Positions 41,869-51,240 are shown, numbered from the stretch's first letter. The stretch: 64,000 bases of DNA from Kordia sp965283645 (GCF_965283645.1 NZ_CBDIPG010000001.1:3224001-3288000); one strand, 5' to 3'. Notes: a model not told the origin generated them from the letters alone. A program made the numbers and translations.

Positions 41869-41989
41869 ATGAAATTGTATGTTATTTACTCGATAATTGA
41901 GATTTTAGTGCTTTGGCATGTCTCTGTTTGTTATCTTGAATTCTATAAAAATATCTTGTGGTCTTATCCTAAAGCAACTGGTTTACCTT

Positions 41990-42850
41990 ATGAACAAAAA
42001 ACGGATTTACCTATACAGTATATTGATACTGATTGGAGTATTAATTTGGCAATTTTCAAAACCGAATCAGGCAGCAACGGAATTTTCTGAAAAAGTAAAA
42101 ATCGCATTGCGTGATGTTGGAAACAAGTTACTGTTGTCTGAAAAAGATAGTACGTCGTTAATTTTGCCTGTAAAAGAAATTTCCAGAGCGAAATTTGAAT
42201 TGTCTTTTCAAAACGCGCTCGAATTTGAACCAAATATGATGGTTTCTATCATGAAAAATAGTTTCACAAGATCACAATTGCCATCTGCATATCTTGTTGA
42301 GGTTATCCAATGTACCGATGCGCAAGTTGCATATAGTTTTCAAATGACAAAACATGAAGAAAGCACCATTATTCCATGTGCCGGACGTTGGTTGCCTAAA
42401 AACTGTTATACTATTGAAGTCCGATTTACAGAAATTAAAACAGCTTACATTAATATATCTACTTTTTTATATGGTCTTATTCTGTTGATTATCATTGTGA
42501 TGGAATTGTTCTTTTTCAAGAAAAAACAAGTTGAACATTCTCAAGAAAGTAACGAAAGCTACGCACAATTGGGAAGTTTTCAATTTTATCCAAGTCAAAA
42601 TAAATTGATAAAAGAAGCTACCGAGATCAGTTTATCCAAGAAAGAATGTGAATTGTTGAAAATTTTTATCGCAAACCCAAATCAAATTGTCACACGTGAC
42701 GAATTAACCAAAAAAGTTTGGGAAGACAACGGTGTAATTGTCGGAAGAAGTTTAGATACCTACATTTCCAAAATTCGCAAAAAACTAAAAGAAGATCAAG
42801 ACATCAAATTGACCAATGTACATGGTGTTGGGTATAAGTTGGAAGTTTAG
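41990..42850 (+). CDS. ToxR/CadC-like membrane-bound transcription regulator
   Basis: A 286-aa protein. An N-terminal membrane helix (about 7-22), a periplasmic domain (about 25-165, two Cys that could form a disulfide), a second membrane helix (about 172-193) and a C-terminal cytoplasmic winged helix (about 205-286). The last part has the Trans_reg_C pattern LSKKECELLKIFIANPNQIV, SLDTYISKIRKKLKE and VHGVGYKLEV. This order differs from classical CadC/ToxR, which carry the DNA-binding domain at the N-terminus. The ATG at 41990 gives a proper first helix. It is divergent from the YceI operon and probably controls it through the 11-bp repeats between them. Confidence 0.82.
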   Translation: MNKKRIYLYSILILIGVLIWQFSKPNQAATEFSEKVKIALRDVGNKLLLSEKDSTSLILPVKEISRAKFELSFQNALEFEPNMMVSIMKNSFTRSQLPSAYLVEVIQCTDAQVAYSFQMTKHEESTIIPCAGRWLPKNCYTIEVRFTEIKTAYINISTFLYGLILLIIIVMELFFFKKKQVEHSQESNESYAQLGSFQFYPSQNKLIKEATEISLSKKECELLKIFIANPNQIVTRDELTKKVWEDNGVIVGRSLDTYISKIRKKLKEDQDIKLTNVHGVGYKLEV

Positions 42851-42860
42851 ATTTATTACT

Positions 42861-43457
42861 TTATTTTTTCGCAAATTTAATTAATGCTTCAGGATCTCCA
42901 TTATCGGCTTTTTTCAAGGCGTTGATATATTCTTTTCTAATTTCATTGGCTTTCACCATGTTTGATTGATGCCACGAGAATATTTCTTTCCCAAATATTG
43001 ATTCAATAATTATATCCGCCATCAATCTTGAATGCCTTCCATTTCCATTAGGAAAACAATGAATTGATACGATTCGATGTTTAAAACGAATAGCAATTTC
43101 TTCATGTGAATACGTTTTATTTTCAATCCAATACTTTGTATCATCCAATAAATTCCTTGTTTCAATTCCAATCTGTGTCCAAGGAATTCCGATATTTTTT
43201 TCAGTTTTTCTATATACACCTGCCCATTTCCATACATCACCATACATTCTTTTGTGTAAATTTTTAATAAACTTTTCTGTCAAAATAGTTTTAGTTTTCA
43301 ATTTTGCATGCATAGTCCATTCGACTGCTTTTTCAATGTTTAATTGCTCAAATTCATCCAATTCTCCTTGAGTAGTAACTGACTTTATTTTGAGACCTTC
43401 TTTTTCTTCTTCATCTAATGGTGTTTGACCGTTTTTGTAATTGAATTCTAATCCCAT
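42861..43457 (-). CDS. Mobile mystery protein B (Fic/DOC fold)
   Basis: A 198-aa protein of the TIGR02613-type Fic family. The active-site loop is HCFPNGNGRHSR (133-144). The position that carries a metal-binding Asp or Glu in AMP-transferring Fic enzymes is Asn here, which I believe is usual in this subfamily; activity and target are uncertain. Its start overlaps mobile mystery protein A by 10 bp, the normal pairing. The gene pair lies behind three tandem operators. I infer a toxin-like role. Confidence 0.88.
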   Translation of the reverse strand: MGLEFNYKNGQTPLDEEEKEGLKIKSVTTQGELDEFEQLNIEKAVEWTMHAKLKTKTILTEKFIKNLHKRMYGDVWKWAGVYRKTEKNIGIPWTQIGIETRNLLDDTKYWIENKTYSHEEIAIRFKHRIVSIHCFPNGNGRHSRLMADIIIESIFGKEIFSWHQSNMVKANEIRKEYINALKKADNGDPEALIKFAKK

Positions 43458-43909
43458 AGTGATTTTTTCATCTCTCGTTTTATTTCATAAGCAAGTTCCT
43501 TGATGGTTTTAGCGATCTTTTCATCTCCAATTCCTTGGTCTTCTAATTTCATATTTTGATTGGTTCGTAATACTATTTTTTGGGCAAGCTTTTCTGCTTT
43601 TATTTGTATTAAATCGTCAATAGTTCCATTTTTTGGAACCAAAGCATACACTAATTTTAAGTCCATAACATTGGCGGCATGCTTTAAAGAATTAAGTGTT
43701 ATGGTGCCATTAGCTTCACTTTCCTCAATTCTTTTTACACCTTGTCTAGTAATATTTAGTTTGGCACCAAGTTGAGCCATTGTCATATTAAGTGTTGTTC
43801 TAATGGTATGTATCCATCCGAGTTCTGGAATCAAAATCTTTTTAGTTTCAGAGAATGGTTGTAGCTTTTGGTCTAACTGTTCAATTAAAAGTTTTCGCTT
43901 ATTTCTCAT
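43448..43909 (-). CDS. Mobile mystery protein A (XRE regulator)
   Basis: A 153-aa protein of the TIGR02612 type: an XRE helix-turn-helix (about 40-95: TLNMTMAQLGAKLNITRQGV) with a C-terminal helical domain. The ATG at 43909 was chosen; an earlier in-frame ATG at 43966 would extend through two of the operators. It is the probable antitoxin/repressor of the pair and the likely ligand of the three GTAAAC-N6-GTTTAC sites immediately upstream. Confidence 0.88.
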   Translation of the reverse strand: MRNKRKLLIEQLDQKLQPFSETKKILIPELGWIHTIRTTLNMTMAQLGAKLNITRQGVKRIEESEANGTITLNSLKHAANVMDLKLVYALVPKNGTIDDLIQIKAEKLAQKIVLRTNQNMKLEDQGIGDEKIAKTIKELAYEIKREMKKSLWD

Positions 43910-43914
43910 ATTTT

Positions 43915-43996
43915 GTAAACTTAAGTGTTTACAAATATATATAAAAGTAAACACATGTGTTGACAAAATGTAAAAAAAGTAAACAGATAGGTTTAC
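43915..43996. promoter_or_regulatory. Three tandem operators, 32-bp period
   Basis: GTAAAC-N6-GTTTAC occurs at 43915-43932 and 43979-43996, and GTAAAC-N6-GTTGAC at 43947-43964. Starts are exactly 32 bp apart. The outer two extend to 9-6-9 and 10-6-10 perfect dyads. They lie 6 bp upstream of the mobile mystery protein A start codon, as expected for autorepression. Confidence 0.85.
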
Positions 43997-44000
43997 TTTT

Positions 44001-44318
44001 AGTTTTAAAGTATAACTAAAATCATAATAATTTTATTCAAAACTATCTCATATATTTTTAGATGTACTACAGCTTTTAGAGTGTTAAAAAGTTAGATAAA
44101 TATGATAGCAAATAGCTGTAATTTAATTATTAAGTAAGTATTTTGTCAAGTTGAATTTGATTCAACTAACTTCCCATTAGAATAAGGAAGAATTATAAAA
44201 TTGTTACGCTATAGCGAACAAAGTGAAGCTATCTGTTTCAATAGTTACAGATTATTTTGTTGCAAACTTCTCGTAATATTGCTTGGATAAAAGACCAAAA
44301 GCGAAGCGATCTAAGAGA
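44001..44318. other. Intergenic region with small hairpins, no gene seen
   Basis: No supported frame. It holds an AGTTGAAT/ATTCAACT hairpin (44153-44171) and a GCTATAGC-type palindrome near 44211. These resemble decayed intergenic repeats seen elsewhere in the window. Confidence 0.4.
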
Positions 44319-44336
44319 TTCCCGTCTACGCGGGAA
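44319..44336. repeat. Palindromic intergenic repeat, copy 1
   Basis: TTCCCG-TCTACG-CGGGAA, preceded by GA. A near copy with T/A exchanges occurs at 63760-63777. It is a few bases past the stop of the TolC-like gene and may double as its terminator. Confidence 0.55.
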
Positions 44337-44341
44337 CAAGT

Positions 44342-45658
44342 CTAAAACTTCACATTTAACAACTCGCCACTTAATTGCAAAACCGTAAGTTCAGCTAATT
44401 TTGCGTTGTATTTTGCTTGATTTCTGCTAAGTTCCGCATTTAGTAAGTTTAATTGTGCTTGACGAAATTCAATAGAGTTTACTTGTCCTATTTTGAATTT
44501 TTCTTTTGTTCGATCAAAATTATTGGTAGCGGTTGCAATATTTTTCTCTTGCAATTGAAAAATGACAAGTTTATTTTGATAATCGTCCCAAGCATTGTTA
44601 AAATTACGTTCCAAATCGATCATTACTTGCTCTTTTTGAAGCTGTTGATTTTCAAGTGCAATTTTGGCATTTTTTACGCGTGTTATCGTGCCTCCACCAT
44701 CAAATAGATTCCAAGATAAATTGATGCCTCCAGAAAGTCCCGTATTGGTTGAAACAGCTACGAAAGCCGCAGCATTATTATTATTTCGGTTCCAACCATA
44801 ACTTCCCGTTAAACCAATTGTTGGTAAATATTGCGATCGATTCGATTTTACATCTAACGAACTAATGCTAATGTTTTTTTCAATTTGTAATACAGAAACA
44901 TTATTGGCTTTCGTTTTTGCCCACAATTCTTCTTTGGAAATTTCTAACAGAAAAGAAATATCTGTATTTACACTAAATTCTTCCGACAAGTTATTCCCCA
45001 AAATTACGTTGAGGTCACGTTTTGTGTTTTTTAATTGTTGCTCTGTATTTACAATCGCTATGCTATCGTTATTGATATCAACTTGCGCGTTTAATACTTC
45101 TAATTTTGTATTCTGTCCATATTCAAATTGGTATGATGCACGTGTCAATCGATCTTTTGAAATTTCAAACGTTTCTTCAATAGCGTCGGTGTTTTCCGAA
45201 AGTTGTGCAACCGAATAATACACTGAAAATAATTGTAAGAGTGTATTTTCAATCGTTTCACGCGCTTCCAATTCTGAAAGTTGATATTGCTCTTTTAGTC
45301 TTCTATAATTGTATAATCGGCCTAAGCCATCAAATAAAGTATAATTTAAGTTTACAGATGCATTGTAACGCGAACTTTCGGCACCATTTAAAACAGTTGA
45401 ATTTCCATTAGAAAATTCCGCTTCTGTATTATCTAAATTATACGTTGCACCAGCATTTCCTGTTAAAGTTGGTAAGTAACCAGAATTTAAAATACTTGTA
45501 TTATTCTCGGCAACTTTTACTGTATTATTGGCAATTTTGATTCCGTAATTGTGTGATAACGTCAATTGAATTGCTTCTTCAGGAGTCAGTATTTGTTGTG
45601 CATTCGCGAAGATTGCGAAGAAAACTAAACTGTATGTTAGGTAATTTCTAATGTTCAT
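44342..45658 (-). CDS. TolC family outer membrane efflux protein
   Basis: A 438-aa outer-membrane factor. A signal peptide precedes QQILTPEEAIQLTLSHNYGIKIANN, the usual start of the family, and the two repeated halves alternate helical coiled coils with beta strands (ASVNLNYTLFDG and GGINLSWNLFDGG are the two strand hairpins). It forms a trimeric channel-tunnel for an RND pump. It overlaps the RND permease by 11 bp and ends the operon, with a palindromic repeat after the stop. Confidence 0.9.
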   Translation of the reverse strand: MNIRNYLTYSLVFFAIFANAQQILTPEEAIQLTLSHNYGIKIANNTVKVAENNTSILNSGYLPTLTGNAGATYNLDNTEAEFSNGNSTVLNGAESSRYNASVNLNYTLFDGLGRLYNYRRLKEQYQLSELEARETIENTLLQLFSVYYSVAQLSENTDAIEETFEISKDRLTRASYQFEYGQNTKLEVLNAQVDINNDSIAIVNTEQQLKNTKRDLNVILGNNLSEEFSVNTDISFLLEISKEELWAKTKANNVSVLQIEKNISISSLDVKSNRSQYLPTIGLTGSYGWNRNNNNAAAFVAVSTNTGLSGGINLSWNLFDGGGTITRVKNAKIALENQQLQKEQVMIDLERNFNNAWDDYQNKLVIFQLQEKNIATATNNFDRTKEKFKIGQVNSIEFRQAQLNLLNAELSRNQAKYNAKLAELTVLQLSGELLNVKF

Positions 45659-48600
45659 CTGTTTCGTTTTGTTCTTTTAGCGATACTATTTTTTCATCTT
45701 CTATGTGTAGTGTATCTTCTTTTTCATCCAAAAGGCGTTGTTGTGCTGCTTCATGTTTTTGTTCTTTTACAACACGTTCTACTTCTTCTTTGGTAATATT
45801 TCTACCAGTTACTAACCACATTCCATTTTTCTTTATATAGTTACTAAATGATAAGAAAATAGGCAATACAATTAAGGTTAATATTGTTGCAAACCCAATT
45901 CCGTATGCAATAGAAACTGCCATTGGAATTAAAAACTGTGCCTGTCTACTTTCTTCAAAAATTAAAGGTGCCAAACCAGCTACAGTTGTTAAGGAAGTTA
46001 AGAAAATAGCTCTAAAACGCGAACGACCAGCTTCGTATAAGGCTTCATCAAACAGCATTCCTTCTCGTAAATTGTTATTAAATTTCCCAATTAAGACGAG
46101 TCCGTCATTCACCATAATTCCTATTAAGGCAATAATTCCTAACATGGATAAGATATTCAATGGGAAATCGTGAATCCAATGTCCCCAAGCTACGGCTGGC
46201 AAACTCAACGGAATTAATAATAATAAAAGTAATGGCTGACTGTAACTTCTGAAGGTAAATGCAATAACGATGTAAATAAAAATTAAAACGGTAATTCCAA
46301 CAGGTCCTAACGAGTTTATCAATTTTACACGTTCTCGGTTTTGTCCTTCGTAGGAAGGAGTTACCGTTGGATATCGGGATAAAATTTCAGGCATAATTTC
46401 AGTTCTAATTTCTGCCATAATATCTGTAGGACTTGTCTTTTTCGCATCTTTAATATCAGCCGAAACTTGAATTTCTCTTCTTCCTTCCAAATGATTGATT
46501 GCTACATCACCACGTTCAATGGTATAACTCGCAATTTCTTTTAACGGAACACGTTGTCCATTTGGTGTTACAATACGCATGTTGTCTAAGTTGTTGATAG
46601 ACGATCGATTTGGTTTATCATACCGAACCCAAACCCGAATTTCATCTTGTCCACGTTGAAAACGTTGTGCTTGTACTCCAAAAAATGCGGAACGTACTTG
46701 CGACATGACATCACGTAAATTTAAACCGAGCGCATACGCACCTTCATTGAGTTTTAAACGTATTTCTTTTATTCCTGCCGGATCTGTATCAGTAACATCT
46801 TTTAGTAAAATATTGTTTTCTAATACTTGCTTTAATTCAGCTTTTACCGCTTTTAATTCGGCAATATTATTTCCTAATAAAGAAACCGATACGGGAAGTC
46901 CACCAAAGTTTCCACCACCACCATATACTAAACTTTCGACACCAATTACAGGTCCAACTGCTTTTTTGATTCGGTTTGAAACGATATTGGACGTAATTTC
47001 ATTTGGACGTTCTTCTCCTGGTAATAAGTTGATTTCTAAAGATGCTGTTGACGAACCTGGGCCAACTTTTTTTATCATGTTTTCAACCAAATATATATCT
47101 GCATCTTCACCAATGTATTCATCATTAATGGCTTTTGTAACTTCAATTGCTTTGTTTTCAATGAATGAAATAATACTATCCGTTACTTTTTCATTAGTTC
47201 CATTGGGCATATTGAGTGCAATGGTTACTCTATCGCTGGCAATTCTTGGGAAAAACGCACCTCTAATGATTCCTGCATCAAAACTTGATTTGGTTAGTAT
47301 CATAAATACAATGAAGAACGAAAGCATTAAGAATTTATACTTTAAAGCAAATCGTAATACAGGACTGTATACTTTATCACGCAACCAACTCATGATAAAA
47401 TCACCAAATGTATTGACGTATCGTAGTTTTGAAAACATTCTTGGGAAAAACCCTGTTGGTTCTTTCTTTTGCGCGCGCAATGCTTTGGAATGCGCCAAAT
47501 GCGCAGGTAATATGATTAGAGCTTCAATAAGTGAAACAATTAATGTAAGCATAACTACCACAGAAACTTCACCAAATAACTCACCAATTCTTCCATCTAA
47601 AAATAGGAAAATACTAAACGCTAAAATAGTAGTTGTTATTGCTGAAATAATAGCAGGCAATACTTCCATAACACCATCAATAGCAGCTTGTTCTGGCGAT
47701 TTCCCCTTTTCGTATTGTTGATAGATGTTTTCGGCAATTACAATTCCATCATCCACTAAAATACCAATTACAATAATCATCCCGAAAAGGGACAATACAT
47801 TTATAGTTACATTAAAGTAGCTCGCAAACATAAACATTCCTAAGAATGCTACAGGCAATCCAAATGCTACCCAAAAAGCCAAACGTGTGTTTAGAAATAA
47901 TGATAAAAATATAAGCACGAGAATCATTCCGATAATCGCGTTTTCGGTAAGCAGCGCAGTCCGTTGTACTAATGTTGTAGATCGATCGCCAACGACATTT
48001 AATTGTACATTGTTATATTTTTGATTGAAATCTGCAATGTATTCTTTTACAGTATCTGCCGAAGAAATTAAATCTTCCGAGTTGGTACTGGTAATACTTA
48101 TATTGATAGAAAGATTGCCGTCAAAATAATTTGCGTTTGGTGTTTCTGAAAATCGATCGCGTACGATGGCAACATCTTTTAAACGAATAATTCTACCTGA
48201 AGCATCCGATTTTACAATCAAATTAGATAATTCGTCAGCATAATATGAACGTGCGTTGGCGCGAATTAAGTATTCTTCCGCATTCGTTTTTATGGTTCCA
48301 CCTGTAGTAATTAAACTTGCTTGATTGATAACTTGTGAAACTTCCGCAAACGATAAGTTATAAGCTAACAAATTGGTTTCGTTAATGGCAATTTCTATTT
48401 CTTCATCTGGATATCCAGAAATTTCTATTTGCGAAATTCCATCAATACCACGCAAATCATTTTCAACCTGTCGACCAATTTGTTTTAAGGTTGCTAACGG
48501 AATTTTATCACCACTTATGGCAAACGAAATGGTTTCTCGTACGGCTTCTCTTTTGGCAACAACCAACGGTTCCATACCTGTTGGAAACGACGGAACACGA

Positions 48601-48941
48601 TCGACGGCGTTCTTTATTTCCAACAACATAAAGTCAATATCTTTGCCTTTTTCTATCTCAATATTAATAGAACCACTGTTTTCCCTAGAAGTTGAGGTTA
48701 CACGTTCAATACCATTTAATCCTTTTAAATTGTCTTCTATTTTAAGTACAATTCCTTCTTCAATTTCTTGTGGAGACGCACCAGGATAGGTAATGTTAAC
48801 GGTAACATTTTTAGAATCGACCAACGGAAAAAACGAAGATTTTAATGTGTACGCTCCATAAAATCCAAAAATTACAAATGTTATTACAACAACATTTACG
48901 GCAACACTATGCTTTATAAAGTAAGCAATTAGTTTTCTCAT
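45648..48941 (-). CDS. RND efflux transporter permease
   Basis: A 1097-aa inner-membrane proton-driven pump of the AcrB/MexB superfamily. There are twelve transmembrane segments in two halves and two large periplasmic loops. The proton-relay pair is in TM4, GILVDDGIVIAENIY (near 397). VNITYPGASPQEIEEGIVLKIED is a family landmark. The C-terminal about 70 residues are a charged cytoplasmic tail. It may export drugs, lipids or metals; the hydrophobe-type (HAE1-like) is more likely than the metal type, but not proven. It sits between adaptor and TolC genes in one operon. Confidence 0.93.
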   Translation of the reverse strand: MRKLIAYFIKHSVAVNVVVITFVIFGFYGAYTLKSSFFPLVDSKNVTVNITYPGASPQEIEEGIVLKIEDNLKGLNGIERVTSTSRENSGSINIEIEKGKDIDFMLLEIKNAVDRVPSFPTGMEPLVVAKREAVRETISFAISGDKIPLATLKQIGRQVENDLRGIDGISQIEISGYPDEEIEIAINETNLLAYNLSFAEVSQVINQASLITTGGTIKTNAEEYLIRANARSYYADELSNLIVKSDASGRIIRLKDVAIVRDRFSETPNANYFDGNLSINISITSTNSEDLISSADTVKEYIADFNQKYNNVQLNVVGDRSTTLVQRTALLTENAIIGMILVLIFLSLFLNTRLAFWVAFGLPVAFLGMFMFASYFNVTINVLSLFGMIIVIGILVDDGIVIAENIYQQYEKGKSPEQAAIDGVMEVLPAIISAITTTILAFSIFLFLDGRIGELFGEVSVVVMLTLIVSLIEALIILPAHLAHSKALRAQKKEPTGFFPRMFSKLRYVNTFGDFIMSWLRDKVYSPVLRFALKYKFLMLSFFIVFMILTKSSFDAGIIRGAFFPRIASDRVTIALNMPNGTNEKVTDSIISFIENKAIEVTKAINDEYIGEDADIYLVENMIKKVGPGSSTASLEINLLPGEERPNEITSNIVSNRIKKAVGPVIGVESLVYGGGGNFGGLPVSVSLLGNNIAELKAVKAELKQVLENNILLKDVTDTDPAGIKEIRLKLNEGAYALGLNLRDVMSQVRSAFFGVQAQRFQRGQDEIRVWVRYDKPNRSSINNLDNMRIVTPNGQRVPLKEIASYTIERGDVAINHLEGRREIQVSADIKDAKKTSPTDIMAEIRTEIMPEILSRYPTVTPSYEGQNRERVKLINSLGPVGITVLIFIYIVIAFTFRSYSQPLLLLLLIPLSLPAVAWGHWIHDFPLNILSMLGIIALIGIMVNDGLVLIGKFNNNLREGMLFDEALYEAGRSRFRAIFLTSLTTVAGLAPLIFEESRQAQFLIPMAVSIAYGIGFATILTLIVLPIFLSFSNYIKKNGMWLVTGRNITKEEVERVVKEQKHEAAQQRLLDEKEDTLHIEDEKIVSLKEQNETDEH

Positions 48942-48950
48942 GACTTACTT

Positions 48951-50066
48951 TTATTTACTGGGTTGAAAAGGTTTTACCAACATTCCGGCATACGCGCCAG
49001 GAACAGGTTTTGATAAAATTACAGTTCCGTTAGGAATATCTTTTAAGACAGCTTTTGTTGCTGAAAAATAGATAGGTTTAGCATCAATGACATCTAAAAT
49101 ACTATCACGAACAATAAAAATTTGATCATTATCAAGCACTAAACTTCTATTAATCTCTATGGCATTTGCTTCTTCTTTTGCATTTAAATTTGCTTCCAAA
49201 TACATGCCTTCTCGCAACGAAGCGTCTTTAACTTCAATAAAAGCTGTGATGGTTTGTGTAGTTTGATCAATATTTCCATTAATTCGAGAAACGACACCTG
49301 AAAATGTTTGTGTTTTTTCAAGATTATTTAAGACTACTTTTTCACCTATTTTCAACAAACTAGCATACTTTTTACTCAAAGCAACTTCCATTTCATAAAT
49401 AGATGTGTCAATAAACTCACCCAATTTTTGTCCGTTTCTAACCAAAGAACCTTCCGTAACCAATGTTTCTGTCAAAATTCCTGAAAACGGAGCGCTGATG
49501 GTGTACTTAGCCAAACGTTGTTCTAAATTCTTAACATTATAATAATTGGTCACAATAGTTCGTCCTGTAATAAAGTATTTTTCTTTCTCAGTTGTCATTT
49601 CAGGCAACTTTGGTGTTGTTTTATTTAAATCGAAATTATTCAGATAAGTTTGCCATTTTTGATAAATTTCTGGAAAATCTAATCGCAAATCGGGCATAAT
49701 TGCCGCAATAGAATTGTATAAATTACTTTTAGAAGATTGAACACCAGCGTAATATTCGGCGGCATCAATACGAATTAACGTTTCTCCACGGCGAAATGTT
49801 TGTCCAGGTTTAAATAATTTTCTGCCAGATTTAAAAATACCTTGCACTTCTGAAAATAACTCCACACGGCGTTTTGCCACAAGGTTTCCATTTGCAGGAA
49901 TAATAATAGGAATTGTTGTATTCTGAACAGTTTCAGTAAACACAGTTTTGACTACTTTTTCGGGAACAGGTCGTTGCTTCTTTTTACTATTAGAAATCTC
50001 TTTTCCGAGAAAAATGGCAACAACAATAAGCAATGCTCCAATGATCGAAAGTACAATATTTCGCAT
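48951..50066 (-). CDS. RND efflux periplasmic adaptor subunit
   Basis: A 371-aa membrane-fusion protein. One N-terminal membrane anchor (about 5-22) is followed by a barrel-sandwich hybrid domain (PANGNLVAKRRVELFSEVQG), a helical hairpin (about 110-175), a beta-barrel (ISAPFSGILTETLVTEGSLV) and a membrane-proximal C-terminal domain. It connects the RND permease with the TolC-like channel. It is the first gene of the operon and has a TAGATTTG box 31 bp upstream. Confidence 0.9.
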   Translation of the reverse strand: MRNIVLSIIGALLIVVAIFLGKEISNSKKKQRPVPEKVVKTVFTETVQNTTIPIIIPANGNLVAKRRVELFSEVQGIFKSGRKLFKPGQTFRRGETLIRIDAAEYYAGVQSSKSNLYNSIAAIMPDLRLDFPEIYQKWQTYLNNFDLNKTTPKLPEMTTEKEKYFITGRTIVTNYYNVKNLEQRLAKYTISAPFSGILTETLVTEGSLVRNGQKLGEFIDTSIYEMEVALSKKYASLLKIGEKVVLNNLEKTQTFSGVVSRINGNIDQTTQTITAFIEVKDASLREGMYLEANLNAKEEANAIEINRSLVLDNDQIFIVRDSILDVIDAKPIYFSATKAVLKDIPNGTVILSKPVPGAYAGMLVKPFQPSK

Positions 50067-50435
50067 TTGGTGGAATTATTTTAGATGGTTAGACTACAAA
50101 TCTATCCAATAGTTTACTTTAAAACTCTTAAAAAAACCTTAATAAAATTTACTTCGTACGTATATATGGTTCTATTTTGGAACATTTTTTGAAGATAACT
50201 TCAGTATAACACACAAGAACCATGTAAAAATTGCGTTAAGAAACTATCAGGAGTATAAAAACTCTTTTGTAGTGTTAAATATAGTTTTTAAATTGGTTTT
50301 TTATTAAGAGAAGGCAACAGAAAAACATGAAAATGCTTGCTTGATCGATGATTTTCGTCGTTTTATAGATTATTTATGAATGATATAACGTAAAATGTTT
50401 TGTTGAATCTTATAATTTTTTACTTTTACACCGTT
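50067..50435. other. Intergenic region between RND operon and small secreted protein
   Basis: It holds the RND promoter box at 50097-50104 and an AT-rich stretch with no frame or strong hairpin I can support. A TACTTTTA box just before 50436 may start the next gene's transcript. Confidence 0.4.
50097..50104 (-). promoter_or_regulatory. -7 box of the RND operon
   Basis: TAGATTTG on the minus strand, 31 bp from the adaptor ATG. It matches the TAnnTTTG consensus; no clear -33 element. Confidence 0.5.
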
Positions 50436-50633
50436 ATGGCACGAATAAACAAAAAGACCCTGTTGTGTTTTGTTCTAATTGCAATTGCTTTTTTAACAGA
50501 AACACACGCCCAAATCACACCTCCACCGCCAGGACCACCACTACCACCGGGATTCCCGATTGATGCAGGTATTGTTGGCGTTCTTGCGGCTGGACTTTTG
50601 TATGGTATACGGAAAAAAGTAAAAAGTAATTAA
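50436..50633 (+). CDS. 65-aa secreted proline-rich protein, PID-type C-terminus
   Basis: A small protein with a signal peptide (about 7-26), then a proline-rich linker (ITPPPPGPPLPPG) and FPIDAGIVGVLAAGLLYGI followed by RKKVKSN. The tripartite end of PID motif, hydrophobic helix and basic tail looks like the short C-terminal sorting signals proposed in Bacteroidota. Almost nothing remains between the two signals, so the processed peptide would be tiny. The ATG at 50436 is preferred over one at 50400, which would put extra residues in front of the signal peptide. The gene converges with ribE with 3 bp between stops. Confidence 0.75.
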   Translation: MARINKKTLLCFVLIAIAFLTETHAQITPPPPGPPLPPGFPIDAGIVGVLAAGLLYGIRKKVKSN

Positions 50634-50636
50634 CTT

Positions 50637-51227
50637 CTATAGCCCCTGAAGTCTTGCGACATACTTCCCTATCACATCAAATTCCAAATTTACTTGTGAT
50701 CCAACGTTGAAAAATTGAAACGTTGTATGATCATACGTATATGGTATGATTGCTACTGAGAATGCATTTCTTTCAGAATTAACTACTGTAAGACTGGTTC
50801 CATTTATAGTAATAGAACCTTTTTCGATGGTAATATTATTTAATGAGGAATCGTATTCAAAAGTAAAATACCAACTTCCATCACTTTCTTCAATAGCAGT
50901 ACACTTTCCTATTTGGTCTACATGACCTTGTACAATATGACCGTCTAAACGATCACCTAATTTCATGGCACGTTCCAAATTAACACGATCATTCAGACGC
51001 CAAGTATTTAAATTTGTCTTATCTAAGGTTTCCTGAATAGCCGTAACAACATATGTGTTTTCCTCAAGATTTCTATCAACAACAGTCAAGCAAACACCGT
51101 TGTGGGCAACGCTTTGATCAATTTTTAATTCAGGCGTTAAACTGCTCTGAACTGTAATGTGAAGGTTTTCTTTTTCTTTTTCAAGATGCGTAATCACACC
51201 TAATTCTTCAATAATCCCTGTAAACAT
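50637..51227 (-). CDS. ribE: Riboflavin synthase alpha subunit
   Basis: A 196-aa enzyme that dismutates two molecules of 6,7-dimethyl-8-ribityllumazine to riboflavin. It starts with the diagnostic MFTGIIEELGVI. Two homologous lumazine-binding domains follow, with NGVCLTVVDRN in the first and INGTSLTVVNSE in the second. Length is normal. It lies alone and divergent from pdxA. Confidence 0.95.
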   Translation of the reverse strand: MFTGIIEELGVITHLEKEKENLHITVQSSLTPELKIDQSVAHNGVCLTVVDRNLEENTYVVTAIQETLDKTNLNTWRLNDRVNLERAMKLGDRLDGHIVQGHVDQIGKCTAIEESDGSWYFTFEYDSSLNNITIEKGSITINGTSLTVVNSERNAFSVAIIPYTYDHTTFQFFNVGSQVNLEFDVIGKYVARLQGL

Positions 51228-51240
51228 CTATTTATTTAGT

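Noticed and set aside
46705..47721. Long 338-codon frame antisense to the RND permease
   Set aside because: It is the mirror of a conserved pump gene; the opposite strand has intact family motifs, and the antisense product looks like no protein family.
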